DNA from: Gemmatimonadota bacterium | GTDB lineage: Bacteria; Latescibacterota; UBA2968; UBA8231 | Length of the DNA stretch: 64,000 nucleotides | Direction of reading: 5' to 3' | NCBI GenBank assembly: GCA_018673255.1 | Contig: JABHDC010000087.1 | Coordinates: 23,682-87,681, forward strand | In this document: in pieces, positions 8,967-17,386 of the stretch | How the letters are laid out: each line of letters starts with the position of its first letter | How positions within the stretch are numbered: the stretch's first letter is position 1 | Translations under genes and position numbers: made by a program | Notes under the pieces: generated by a model | Told to the model about the DNA's origin: nothing | The model's database searches: none | What the model saw: only the letters and a program-made list of their open reading frames with translations

Positions 8967-10139
8967 ATGACTTCGCGCGACCGCGTTCTGACTGCACTGG
9001 CTCATCGCGAACCCGACCAGATCCCCTTCGATCTGTCGGCGACACCGATGACCGGCATCCATCGCATCGCATATACGCGGTTGCGCGAGGCCCTGGGGCT
9101 TGAACCCCGCCCGATCCAGATCTATCACCTCATGCAGCAACTGGCCATCGTGGACGAAGATGTTCACGAGACCCTGCGCACCGACGTGCGCGGTTCCCGT
9201 CCCCATCCGCCCCCTGATTTCGCCCTTGAAATCGCAGATGGCGGTGACGGCTACGAATACACACGCGACGAATGGGGCATGGGCCGCCGCCGCTCCCTGG
9301 ATGGCGGCCTCTACTTTGATCTGTGCGACTCAGCCCTCGGTGACGCACGCACCCCGGCCGACATCCTCGCCTACTCCTGGCCCGATGTGTCGAGTGAGAG
9401 CAGGATCGGCCACCTGCCCCAGACGGCCCAAGCCATTCGAGACACGGACAAGGCCTTCATCCTGGGGGGCATCTGTCCCGGGATGATGGAGATGGGTCAG
9501 TGGTTGCGCGGGTTCGACAACTTCTACTGCGATCTGGCCGCCGACCGGGCCCTGGCCGAAGCCCTGTGTGACCGCATCATCGATCTGAAGATCGAATACT
9601 GGGAAGCCGCCCTGCCTCGGGTCGGGCATCTGGTGGATGTGATCCAGGAAGGTGACGACTATGGCGGGCAGACCCAGCTGCTGTGCCGGCCGGAAGTGTG
9701 GCGGGAGATCTTCAAACCCCGGCTGCGACGTCTCTTCTCGACGATCAAGGGCCTGGCCCCCCACGCACCGATCTTCTTCCATTCCTGTGGTGCCGTGCGT
9801 TCGATCATACCCGATCTGATCGAGGTAGGTGTCGACATCCTGAATCCTGTGCAGGTGGCAGCCGACGACATGGACTCAGCTGATCTCAAACGCGAATTCG
9901 GTGACGACCTCAGTTTCTGGGGTGGTGGTGTGGACACGCAGTCCGTCCTGCCGAATGGATCCGTCATGGAGGTCCAGGATGAAGTGAAACGCCGTATCGA
10001 CGACCTGGCACCCGGTGGCGGCTTCGTCTTTGCCGCCGTTCACAACATCCAGTCCGATGTTCCACCTGAGAACATCCTGGCCCTGCGCGAAACCCTCGAC
10101 ACCTGTGGGGTCTATGGCGACCCGGCCACGGCCAGCTGA
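8967..10139 (+). CDS. URO-D/MtaA-family methyltransferase
   Basis: This 390-aa URO-D-fold protein starts 14 bp after the porin with GGAG at good spacing. Landmarks are MTSRDRVLTALAHREPDQIP, ILGGICPGMMEMGQWLRG near 166, and IFFHSCGAVRSIIPDLIEVG near 270. It keeps His272-X-Cys274, the first half of the MtaA zinc site, but the later cysteine is Val358 (AAVHNIQSD). This is the opposite loss from the 5203-6246 protein. The stop overlaps the next gene's ATG by one base (TGATG). Likely role is methyl transfer from a compound imported by the upstream porin and carrier. No corrinoid protein lies in this operon, so the one at 4309-4953 would have to serve it. Confidence 0.88.
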   Translation: MTSRDRVLTALAHREPDQIPFDLSATPMTGIHRIAYTRLREALGLEPRPIQIYHLMQQLAIVDEDVHETLRTDVRGSRPHPPPDFALEIADGGDGYEYTRDEWGMGRRRSLDGGLYFDLCDSALGDARTPADILAYSWPDVSSESRIGHLPQTAQAIRDTDKAFILGGICPGMMEMGQWLRGFDNFYCDLAADRALAEALCDRIIDLKIEYWEAALPRVGHLVDVIQEGDDYGGQTQLLCRPEVWREIFKPRLRRLFSTIKGLAPHAPIFFHSCGAVRSIIPDLIEVGVDILNPVQVAADDMDSADLKREFGDDLSFWGGGVDTQSVLPNGSVMEVQDEVKRRIDDLAPGGGFVFAAVHNIQSDVPPENILALRETLDTCGVYGDPATAS

Positions 10140-11326
10140 TGATGACTCATCGACAGGCCCTGTTGGCGGCGATGCGTGGTGAGCCCGTGGACCGGCTGCC
10201 CTGGGCACCGCGGATGGATCTCTGGCAGATCGCGCTGAAGGCCCGTGGCACGCTGCCGCAGCCATTCGACGGCCTGCACACAGCAGCCATCGCCGACGAA
10301 CTGGATGTGGCCTGCCACGCCGTGCGCGGCGATTTCACGCTGGCCCGGCCGCCCGAAGACACGATCTTGAGAGGCTTCGGCCTCGACAATCACCCGGACT
10401 TCCCTTACCGGATCGAGGTCGATCTGGAGATAGACACCGACATGGGTCCCGAGCATGTCGAGACGGTCATCCACACCGATGCAGGCGATGTCACGACGCG
10501 GCTGGAATTGTCCGCGTCGATGAAGACCGAGGGCATCTCCCTGCCCTTCGTACAGCGTTATCCAGTGGAGTCCATCGACGACCTCGAGGCCGTGGCGCAG
10601 ATTCTCGAACACTGCCGGGTGGTACCGACACCCGAGGCGTATGGCGCCTTCCACGAACGCATCGGCGACCGCGGCGTGGCCGTAGCATCCGGTCCTGTGG
10701 CCGCATCGCCCATGCATATGGTGCTACATGAGCTGATGGCCATGGATCGCTTCTTCTACATGTATGCAGATGAACCAGGGGCACTGGCCGCCTTCGCCGA
10801 GCGTGTCGAGCCGTTGTACGAGGCCTGCCTCGATGCGGTCGTGGCCAGCGATGCCGAAGTCGTGTTCTGGGGGGGCAACTACGATCGAGATCTGACGTGG
10901 CCGCCTTTCCTGGCACGTGAGATTGCGCCCTGGTTGAGAAAGGTGGCGGATCGACTGCACGCTGCCGGCAAATTGCTGCTCACCCATTGCGATGGCGAGA
11001 ATGACGGCATCGGGCACGTCTTCGGTGAGTGCGGCGTCGATATCGTCGAGTCGGTCTGCCCTACGCCGATGACCCAGTTGGATCACAGCCAGCTGCGGGA
11101 TGCCTTCGGCAGCGACGTGACCATCTGGGGCGGCGTCCCCTCCATCGCCCTGATGCCGGAGGCCATGTCAGATGCCGACTTCGACGCCTATCTTGATCGC
11201 CTGTGCAAAGGGATCGGTGATGGTCGACGGTGGATCATGGGGGTCTCCGACAATGTGCCACCCGATGCCGATCTGAGTCGACTCGAGTGCCTGAGAACGC
11301 GCTTCGCCGAATTCGACTGCTGTTGA
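10139..11326 (+). CDS. URO-D-family protein, second gene of the pair
   Basis: This 395-aa URO-D-fold protein is translationally coupled to the previous gene; it starts with two ATGs, and the second (10142) could also be used. The N-terminus (MTHRQALLAAMRGEPVDRLPW) groups it with the truncated protein at 1-690. The metal-site region reads LLLTHCDGEND, with H283, C284 and D285 side by side, so the canonical His-X-Cys spacing is lost. GGVPSIAL replaces the usual GGVDTQ block near the C-terminus. It may be a partner rather than a second independent catalyst: two different URO-D subtypes in one transcript recur in the corrinoid operon at 1-6246. The substrate is unknown. Confidence 0.85.
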   Translation: MMTHRQALLAAMRGEPVDRLPWAPRMDLWQIALKARGTLPQPFDGLHTAAIADELDVACHAVRGDFTLARPPEDTILRGFGLDNHPDFPYRIEVDLEIDTDMGPEHVETVIHTDAGDVTTRLELSASMKTEGISLPFVQRYPVESIDDLEAVAQILEHCRVVPTPEAYGAFHERIGDRGVAVASGPVAASPMHMVLHELMAMDRFFYMYADEPGALAAFAERVEPLYEACLDAVVASDAEVVFWGGNYDRDLTWPPFLAREIAPWLRKVADRLHAAGKLLLTHCDGENDGIGHVFGECGVDIVESVCPTPMTQLDHSQLRDAFGSDVTIWGGVPSIALMPEAMSDADFDAYLDRLCKGIGDGRRWIMGVSDNVPPDADLSRLECLRTRFAEFDCC

Positions 11327-11359
11327 AATGATTCTGTTACGAACTGACCAAGGCAATCC

Positions 11360-12247
11360 ATGACCTGCCAACCGGGCATTCTCGATGCTGTTCCCCGCCT
11401 CGCCCGTTATCTGTCATTCCGTCTGGCTGCAGATTCGGCGCCCGATGAGTTGGGCACCACGCTGAGAACGCTGGCCGGATCTGTCGATGGTCGACAGATC
11501 GTGGTTGGCATCGGCCCGGCAACCGTGGCCGCCGTCGACGGGGGCATTGTGCTGCTGCGACCATTCCCTCACATGGTGGGTAGCGGGATCAGTATTCCGG
11601 CGACCTCCGCTGCCCTGTGGTGCTGGCTGCGTGGGGACGACCGGGGAGTCCTGCTGCATGAGACGCGCCGACTCCAGAAGTTGCTGTCACCACAATTCGA
11701 GATCGAAGAAGTCGTCGACGCCTTCATGTACACCGACAGCAGAGACCTGTCAGGTTATGAAGATGGCACCGAGAATCCTGAGGGCGCCGACGCCATTGCC
11801 GCCGCCGTCGTCCGTGACGCGGGGGAGGGCCTGGATGGCAGCAGCTTTGCCGCCGTGCAGCGTTGGATTCACGATCTGGATCGCTTCGAATCCATGCCGA
11901 GGACGCAGCAGGACCACACGATCGGGCGACGACGCGTCGACAATGAAGAGATCGAGGATGCACCCGATTCGGCGCACGTGAAACGCACAGCCCAGGAGGA
12001 CTTTGACCCGGAAGCCTACGTCCTGCGTCGATCGATGCCCTGGGCTTCGGCTGAAGAGGAGGGGCTCCTCTTCCTCGCCTTCGGCCACTCCTTCAATGCC
12101 TTCGAGGCACTTCTGAAGCGCATGATCGGCGCCGATGACGGCATCCCCGATGCGCTGTTCAGTTTCACCCGACCCGTGACGGGCGACTATTTCTGGTGTC
12201 CACCCATGAAGGGCGATCGACTCGACCTGCGCGCCATCGGACTTTGA
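11360..12247 (+). CDS. Dye-decolorizing (DyP-type) heme peroxidase
   Basis: This 295-aa cytoplasmic protein has the DyP hallmarks. The distal GXXDG motif is GYEDG at 132-136 (catalytic Asp135) in the context SGYEDGTENP. The likely proximal heme ligand is His206 (DSAHVKR). The distal arginine lies in YVLRRSMPW (R223/R224). The size and GYEDGTENP block fit the short YfeX-like subgroup, which lacks a Tat signal, and none is seen here. It would reduce H2O2 using organic reductants; the physiological substrate is not known. It begins 33 bp after the URO-D pair and may share that transcript. Its TGA ends exactly where the convergent korC gene ends. Confidence 0.9.
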   Translation: MTCQPGILDAVPRLARYLSFRLAADSAPDELGTTLRTLAGSVDGRQIVVGIGPATVAAVDGGIVLLRPFPHMVGSGISIPATSAALWCWLRGDDRGVLLHETRRLQKLLSPQFEIEEVVDAFMYTDSRDLSGYEDGTENPEGADAIAAAVVRDAGEGLDGSSFAAVQRWIHDLDRFESMPRTQQDHTIGRRRVDNEEIEDAPDSAHVKRTAQEDFDPEAYVLRRSMPWASAEEEGLLFLAFGHSFNAFEALLKRMIGADDGIPDALFSFTRPVTGDYFWCPPMKGDRLDLRAIGL

Positions 12248-12850
12248 TCAGGCCGTTGCTTTCGCGGCGAGGGCCAGTTCCCATCCCGCTTCCACTGCCG
12301 CCAGATTGCCATCCGCCGTGCCTGCCGGCACCAGTTCAGCGACGGCTTCATCCAGGTGCGACCGCTCCACCAACTGCGTACACCCGATGGTGAAACCCAG
12401 GGCGATCATGTTCGCCACGATCGGTTTCTTGAACCGCTCGTCAGCCAGTTTCGTGAAGGATGCCCCCGCCGCGCGTGAGGATGCCGCGTCCGCCGGTGAC
12501 GCTTCGCTGCTGCTGAAATCCACCCACGATGGCAGTGTCGTCACCAGTTCGGTCTCCACGATCAGCTGTCCACCGTCGGCCAGATCCGGACCATACTTGT
12601 CGCACGCAAGTTGTGACATGACAACCATCACATTCGGGCGCAGCACTTCCGGATAGAGGATCGCTTCGTCGGCGAAGACGACCTCTGCCCGCGCCCCACC
12701 GCCCCGCGCCTCGGCCCCATAGGACTGATTCTGAACCACCTGCCGTCCGGCGAGCATTCCCGCACGACCGAGGATGATTCCTGTCAGCACCACGCCCTGA
12801 CCGCCAAAGCCGGCGATGCGGATCTCCTGCCGACCCGATTCCATCGTCAT
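12248..12850 (-). CDS. korC: 2-oxoacid:ferredoxin oxidoreductase, gamma subunit
   Basis: This 200-aa subunit begins with EIRIAGFGGQGVVLTG, the typical gamma-subunit fold opening of 2-oxoacid:ferredoxin oxidoreductases, followed by NQSYGAEARGGG. It completes the four-gene delta-alpha-beta-gamma set. ATG 12850 overlaps the beta stop (ATGA) and is preceded by AGGAGG at 6 nt, which settles the start; ATG 12844 is a weaker option. The gene ends at 12248, base-to-base with the convergent DyP gene, the two stops forming TGATCA. A gamma domain separate from alpha is common for KorABC-type enzymes. Substrate assignment to 2-oxoglutarate rests on the succinyl-CoA synthetase genes at the head of the operon. 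Confidence 0.92.
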   Translation of the reverse strand: MTMESGRQEIRIAGFGGQGVVLTGIILGRAGMLAGRQVVQNQSYGAEARGGGARAEVVFADEAILYPEVLRPNVMVVMSQLACDKYGPDLADGGQLIVETELVTTLPSWVDFSSSEASPADAASSRAAGASFTKLADERFKKPIVANMIALGFTIGCTQLVERSHLDEAVAELVPAGTADGNLAAVEAGWELALAAKATA

Positions 12851-13641
12851 CCTCGGCCTCCTGCATTTGCGTCGAACAATTCGCCGACGACCCACTTCCC
12901 GTCCAGTTCGGCCGGATCCAGTCCCCCTGCCTGCTTCAGGGGTACGGAACTGTCACGCATGATATCGTGCATATGTGTGGCGGATCCTTCACCTGACATC
13001 TTGCCAAATTGCACCGGACACTGACTCATGATCTCGATGAAGGCGAAGCCCTCGTGGGCCAGACCGCGTTTGACGGAACGCGTGATGAATCTCGGTTGCG
13101 CCGTCGTCCAGCGGGCGACATAGGTTGCACCTGCCGCTTCTACGAGTCGACACAGGTCGAAGGGCCGGCCCTCAGCACCATAGGGTGTGGTCGCCGTCTC
13201 TACACCTTCCGGTGTCGTGGGCGCCACCTGGCCACCGGTCATACCGTAGATCCGGTTGTTGACGCACAGGACAGTCAGATCCATGTCGCGACGTGCCGCG
13301 TGTATCAGATGATTGCCACCGATAGCAGTCAGATCACCATCACCACTGATGACGACAACCTTCGTCTCCGGCTTGGCCAGTTTGACACCCGTGGCAAAGG
13401 CCAGCGGACGTCCATGTGTTGTGTGTAGCGTGTCCACATTGATATAGGGACTCGGAATCCAGCCGGCACAGCCGATGCCGCAGACGAAGACGTAGTCATC
13501 CAGATCTGCCCCCTCGTCGTCGAGGGCCCTCAGCACACTGTGGGCGATCACGCCGTCACCGCACCCCGGGCAGAAGGTGGTCACCTCGGCGCCCGGTCGC
13601 AGATACTTGGCCATCGGATGGCGAGACGTGTCAGTCGTCAT
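12847..13641 (-). CDS. korB: 2-oxoacid:ferredoxin oxidoreductase, beta (TPP) subunit
   Basis: This 264-aa thiamine-diphosphate-binding subunit has FCPGCGDG near residue 23 and the TPP/Mg motif as VISGDGDLTAIGGNH continuing to CVNNRIYGMTGGQ. Beta subunits of KorAB enzymes also bind a 4Fe-4S cluster through cysteines, consistent with C-X2-C at the start and later cysteines. With alpha, gamma and the ferredoxin-like delta subunit it would oxidise 2-oxoglutarate plus CoA to succinyl-CoA, CO2 and reduced ferredoxin, or run reductively. ATG 13641 overlaps the alpha stop by 4 bp. The long open frame upstream of it lies antiparallel to no other gene but within korA, and is not coding. Confidence 0.94.
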   Translation of the reverse strand: MTTDTSRHPMAKYLRPGAEVTTFCPGCGDGVIAHSVLRALDDEGADLDDYVFVCGIGCAGWIPSPYINVDTLHTTHGRPLAFATGVKLAKPETKVVVISGDGDLTAIGGNHLIHAARRDMDLTVLCVNNRIYGMTGGQVAPTTPEGVETATTPYGAEGRPFDLCRLVEAAGATYVARWTTAQPRFITRSVKRGLAHEGFAFIEIMSQCPVQFGKMSGEGSATHMHDIMRDSSVPLKQAGGLDPAELDGKWVVGELFDANAGGRG

Positions 13642-14750
13642 GCTGCAATCCTCTCCAGGACGTCCGCGGGCCGGTGCAGCGTGCCCAAGATCCGGGGTGA
13701 GAGTCCCTCCACTCGAGTCATATCGCCGACGGCTGCCTGCACGTACGGCAGCATCTGCCCGAGATTGTTCTCCAACACCACCACGCGACTGGCTGACTTG
13801 CACAGCTCGCGCAATTCGACGTCTGCAAAGGGCCATACGGTGATCGGCCGGATCCACCCGACACGCTGCCCCGACTGCCGCGCCTGGGCGGCGATCGCCT
13901 GCGCTGCCCGACCGACCAGTCCCCAGCCGACGAGTATGACATCGGCATCCGCCGTATCGCCGGATATCACCTCCACCAGTTCGTCGCGCGCACGGCGGAT
14001 CTTCCCACTCAGGCGACGCACATAGTGATCCAGCGCCTCTGCATCGACCACATTGCGCATCCCCACCTCGTCGTGACAGGAACCGGTAACGTGGGCCTTG
14101 AGTCCGCGCCCGAAGATCGGCATGGGCGCCACCCTCTCATCGAGGAAACGGGCTTCACCGTTCCCCGCGGTCGTGGCCAGCTTCCGATGGACCGGCGTCA
14201 GCTCTTCAGGGATTTCGACGATTTCGCGCATGTGACCCACGGCGGCATCGGCCAGCACGAGGACGGGTGTACGCATGCGTTCGGCCGTGTCGAAGGCGCG
14301 TATCGTGAGATCGAACATCTCCTGCGCAGAGGCAGGGGCGAAGGCGATCGTCTCGTAGTCACCATGCGACCCGCGCGCGGCCTGCACCATGTCGCTCTGC
14401 GAGGGCACCGCGGGAATCCCCGTCGATGGGCCGCCGCGCTGCACATCGACGATGACACAGGGCGTCTCGGTGCCGATCGCGTAGCCAATATTCTCCTGCA
14501 TCAGACTCATCCCCGGACCAGAGGTCGCCGTCATCACCTTGGCCCCGGTCCAGGATGCACCGATGATGGCACCGATCGAGGCGATCTCATCTTCCATCTG
14601 GATGAAGACACCCTCCCGTCCTGGCAACTCCCGGGCAAGATGCTCGGCGATCTCCGTCGCCGGCGTAATCGGGTAGCCGGCGAAGAAGCGGCAACCTGCG
14701 GCCAGGGCACCCTCAGCGCAGGCGATGTTGCCCTGCAGAAATCGTCTCAT
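13638..14750 (-). CDS. korA: 2-oxoacid:ferredoxin oxidoreductase, alpha subunit
   Basis: This 370-aa alpha subunit starts MRRFLQGNIACAEGALAAG and carries GYPITPATEIAEHLA, QMEDEIASIGAIIGASW, and TATSGPGMSLMQENIGYA, the classic pyrimidine-domain motifs of KorA/VorA/PorA. The block QRGGPSTGIPAVPSQSDM is typical of the 2-oxoglutarate/branched-chain group. It forms the catalytic core with korB. The start at 14750 lies 14 bp after the ferredoxin stop. Codons upstream of 14750 that keep the frame open overlap the ferredoxin gene and are not used. Oxygen tolerance of the enzyme cannot be judged from sequence. Confidence 0.94.
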   Translation of the reverse strand: MRRFLQGNIACAEGALAAGCRFFAGYPITPATEIAEHLARELPGREGVFIQMEDEIASIGAIIGASWTGAKVMTATSGPGMSLMQENIGYAIGTETPCVIVDVQRGGPSTGIPAVPSQSDMVQAARGSHGDYETIAFAPASAQEMFDLTIRAFDTAERMRTPVLVLADAAVGHMREIVEIPEELTPVHRKLATTAGNGEARFLDERVAPMPIFGRGLKAHVTGSCHDEVGMRNVVDAEALDHYVRRLSGKIRRARDELVEVISGDTADADVILVGWGLVGRAAQAIAAQARQSGQRVGWIRPITVWPFADVELRELCKSASRVVVLENNLGQMLPYVQAAVGDMTRVEGLSPRILGTLHRPADVLERIAA

Positions 14751-14764
14751 CTTCAGCTTTCCCC

Positions 14765-15007
14765 TCAGGCCGCCACGGCGGCCGATTCGAGCCAGATCGC
14801 CAGATCCGGGCAGTGCAGGACGCACAGACCACAGCCATTGCAGCGATCCGTGTCTGCCACCTCCACCGGGTGCACACCCCTTGCATTCATGGCGTCTGCT
14901 CGACGCAGCACGCTCTCCTCACACACGTGCAGACACAGGCCACACCCCTCAGTGCCTTTGCACATGGCCGGATCGATTCGAACCTGAAAGTGTTTCTTGC
15001 CTGCCAT
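14765..15007 (-). CDS. korD: Ferredoxin-like delta subunit, two 4Fe-4S clusters
   Basis: This 80-aa iron-sulfur protein has two cysteine sets: C-KGTEG-C-GL-C-LHV-C near residues 16-29, and C-NG-C-GL-C-VLH-C followed by Pro near 57-68. The second is a standard CX2CX2CX3CP; the first has an enlarged first gap (CX5CX2CX3C), which is common in KorD subunits. It would carry electrons from the TPP site to ferredoxin. ATG 15007 has an excellent RBS (GGGAGGG) that overlaps the end of sucD, so translation of the two is probably coupled. Confidence 0.92.
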   Translation of the reverse strand: MAGKKHFQVRIDPAMCKGTEGCGLCLHVCEESVLRRADAMNARGVHPVEVADTDRCNGCGLCVLHCPDLAIWLESAAVAA

Positions 15008-15011
15008 TGAA

Positions 15012-15893
15012 TTACCCTCCCTCTGTCCCCAGAACGTCCTGCACCAGACCGACGACACCGCCGGGCGTGGCAGCGACACGGATTCCTGCCGCCTCCAGGG
15101 CGGCGACCTTGTCGATGACGGTGCCGGATCCCTCCCGCACCAGAGCACCCGCGTGCCCCATGGCCACACCCGGAACCGCACAACGGCCGGCGATGTAGGC
15201 CACAACCGGCGTATTCATCTGCTCGCTCGCGAAACGTGCCGCCCGTTCCTCCTGCGACCCACCCACCTCGCCAACGAGGACGACGACGCGTGTTTCCGAA
15301 TCCTCGTCGAACATCCTGAGCAGATCCGTGACATCCGTACCCACTACCGGATCCGCGCCGAGGCCGACGACCGTGCTCTGTCCGATTCCGGCTGCCGACA
15401 ACTGGCCACTGACCTCGTAGCTGAGCGTGCCTGAGCGGGACACCACACCGACCGGTCCCGGCTCGAAGAAACGTGCCGGCATGATCCCTACCTTGCAACG
15501 CCCCGGAGAAATCACCCCCGGCGTGGCGGGACCGATCAACCGCGCTCCGGCCGCCTCGACACGGGCACGAATGCGCATTGTCGCGTGAACGGGAATGCCC
15601 TCGGTGATCAGAACCAGCTTGCGGATCCGCGCCTGCAGGGCCTCATCGACAGCACTTTCAGCTACGGCAGGCGGCACGAACATCAGCGACAGATCGGCAT
15701 GGGTTTCAGCTTGTGCATCGGCCACGTGATCGAAGACGGGCACGCCCTGTTCGGTCGTGCCGCCCTTTCCAGGGGTCACGCCGGCAACGATTTGCGTTCC
15801 CTCGGCAAGCATGTACTGCGTCTGGGCGCGTCCGACTCGACCGGTGATGCCCTGCACCAGGACACGGGTATCGCTGTCGACGAGGATGCTCAT
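15012..15893 (-). CDS. sucD: Succinyl-CoA synthetase (ligase) alpha subunit
   Basis: This 293-aa protein starts [21 protein letters not shown] (CoA-binding Rossmann start) and has [22 protein letters not shown] and the phosphohistidine site as [10 protein letters not shown], all standard for SucD. With SucC it interconverts succinyl-CoA and succinate with substrate-level phosphorylation. It is directly followed by the KOR genes with 4 bp spacing to the ferredoxin start, so the transcript encodes 2-oxoglutarate to succinate in two steps. Compared with E. coli SucD the VGTDVTDLL segment replaces IPGxxFIDxL-type residues; this is within family variation. A related acyl-CoA ligase specificity cannot be fully excluded. 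Confidence 0.92.
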   Translation of the reverse strand: MSILVDSDTRVLVQGITGRVGRAQTQYMLAEGTQIVAGVTPGKGGTTEQGVPVFDHVADAQAETHADLSLMFVPPAVAESAVDEALQARIRKLVLITEGIPVHATMRIRARVEAAGARLIGPATPGVISPGRCKVGIMPARFFEPGPVGVVSRSGTLSYEVSGQLSAAGIGQSTVVGLGADPVVGTDVTDLLRMFDEDSETRVVVLVGEVGGSQEERAARFASEQMNTPVVAYIAGRCAVPGVAMGHAGALVREGSGTVIDKVAALEAAGIRVAATPGGVVGLVQDVLGTEGG

Positions 15894-15954
15894 CGTGATC
15901 CCACCTGCCGACGTATGGAACCGGTACGTCGGGGCCTCGTATGCAGCCGGACGA

Positions 15955-17067
15955 TCATTCGGAATCTCTCATCTGCTTCATCAACACGTCCACGGCACAC
16001 TCCGTGGCGACATCGCGAACGACCGTCACACCCGCCGCTTCGAGGATCTCCCAGGTCTCTTCCTGGTGATTGCCCAGGGCCTTGGCCACGACGGGAATCT
16101 CGAGTCCTGCGGCCATGACATCCGCCACGCCCAAGGCGCCATCGTGAATGGGATTGATCCCGCCATAGACATTGATGATCACGCCGCGCACGCCGTCACA
16201 GGCCAACACACGTTCCATGGCCCGCCGCATCAGATCACGACTGATGCCACCGCCCGTCTCGAGGAAGTTGGCCGGTTTCGCGTGCTCGGCGATCAGATCC
16301 ATCGTCGCCATGCCGAGGCCGGCACCCGAGCAGATGATGCCCACGTCGCCACCGAGTTCGATGAAACTCATGCCACCATCCCGCTCGCGACGAGGCCCGC
16401 CCTCCTCTTCACGCAGGGGCAGCCCGGCCAGTTCACGCGCCGCGTCATCGAGTTCGACTACGGCATCCAGGGCCACGACACGTGAATCGGCGAGAACAGC
16501 CAGCGGGTTGATTTCGACGGTCAGCGCCTGCTCTTCGCTGAAGACCTGCCAGATCCGGCAGAGGGTTTCGGCGATCGGCTCAGCGGGCTCAACACCCAGA
16601 CGTGACGTCAGTTGTTGTGCATCTGCCAGGGTGACACCGATGGTCGGATCGATCGCCAGCCGCAGCGGCCCCCCACCGGCGCGCGCACGATCCTCCACAT
16701 CCACACCGCCTCTGCCCAGCAACAGGACGGGTCGACCGGCGACCGGATCGATGGTCATGCCGGCGTAGAGCTCTTGTTCGATTGATAGTCGGAATTCGAC
16801 CAGGACGCTGGCAGGCGTCAGACCACGGCAGGGACGCGAGAGGATCTGCGTCGCATGATGTTGGGCGCTCTGTTCATCGTCTGCCGATTGCACACCGCCG
16901 TCGCGACCCCGGCCACCGGCCAGGACCTGCGCCTTGATCACCAGGGGTCCACCCAGTGTCCGAGCTGCGCAAGCGGCATCGGCACCATTCTCGGCCAGGA
17001 TCGCCGGGGGCACTTCGATCCCGGCGGCCGACAGCAGTTGCTTGCCTTCGTATTCGTGCAGTCGCAC
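15955..17067 (-). CDS. sucC: Succinyl-CoA synthetase beta subunit
   Basis: This 370-aa ATP-grasp protein begins [19 protein letters not shown], the SucC signature, and contains [21 protein letters not shown] (metal site), [15 protein letters not shown], and [14 protein letters not shown]. The start is GTG 17067, with AAGGAGG five bases away; the Met 15 codons upstream is not supported by an RBS. Sixty-one bp separate it from sucD. The subunit sets nucleotide specificity (ATP or GTP), which I cannot decide here. As first gene it should have the operon promoter in the 319-bp spacer to its right, but no clear -10/-35 pair was found there. Confidence 0.92.
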   Translation of the reverse strand: MRLHEYEGKQLLSAAGIEVPPAILAENGADAACAARTLGGPLVIKAQVLAGGRGRDGGVQSADDEQSAQHHATQILSRPCRGLTPASVLVEFRLSIEQELYAGMTIDPVAGRPVLLLGRGGVDVEDRARAGGGPLRLAIDPTIGVTLADAQQLTSRLGVEPAEPIAETLCRIWQVFSEEQALTVEINPLAVLADSRVVALDAVVELDDAARELAGLPLREEEGGPRRERDGGMSFIELGGDVGIICSGAGLGMATMDLIAEHAKPANFLETGGGISRDLMRRAMERVLACDGVRGVIINVYGGINPIHDGALGVADVMAAGLEIPVVAKALGNHQEETWEILEAAGVTVVRDVATECAVDVLMKQMRDSE

Positions 17068-17386
17068 GGCGCCCTCCTTCCCACCACTGAAAGGAGCAAC
17101 CACCGTGCCCAACGCCGGTCGATGGTCGCATTCGGCCCACGACTCGCACCGTCAGCCATCCACTTCCGCATGCCTGGAATTCACAACCAAAGTGAGACGC
17201 TTGTGTCCCTCTCACTCGTCGTCTGAGACGCAGGTGCGACGGCGAAAGCCTTTGGCGGGACCGCAAGGGACGCCGGATTCCGGGCACGGGATTCGCAGAT
17301 TTTGGCAAGACATCGCCATCTTGATGCTGAAGTCGTGTACATGCCCAGTCCCGAGTGTGCCGTCCCGAATCAGCCGGAGTCCCACC
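17068..17386. other. Divergent spacer with short hairpins, no gene
   Basis: This 319-bp region separates sucC (leftward) from a URO-D gene (rightward). I see no coding sequence. On the plus strand it has a run of small structures: GGC-GAAA-GCC at 17241-17250, GGCG 17254-17257 pairing with CGCC 17271-17274, CCGG-ATT-CCGG variant at 17273-17283, and CAAGA/TCTTG at about 17307-17324. These could be a structured 5' leader of the URO-D mRNA, but no known riboswitch consensus fits. Both operon promoters must lie here. Confidence 0.3.

Noticed and set aside
17221..17300. Cyclic-di-GMP (GEMM) riboswitch
   Set aside because: Some local resemblance (GGGAC, GCAA, GCC) but the order and the GACGCAAAGCC core are not met.
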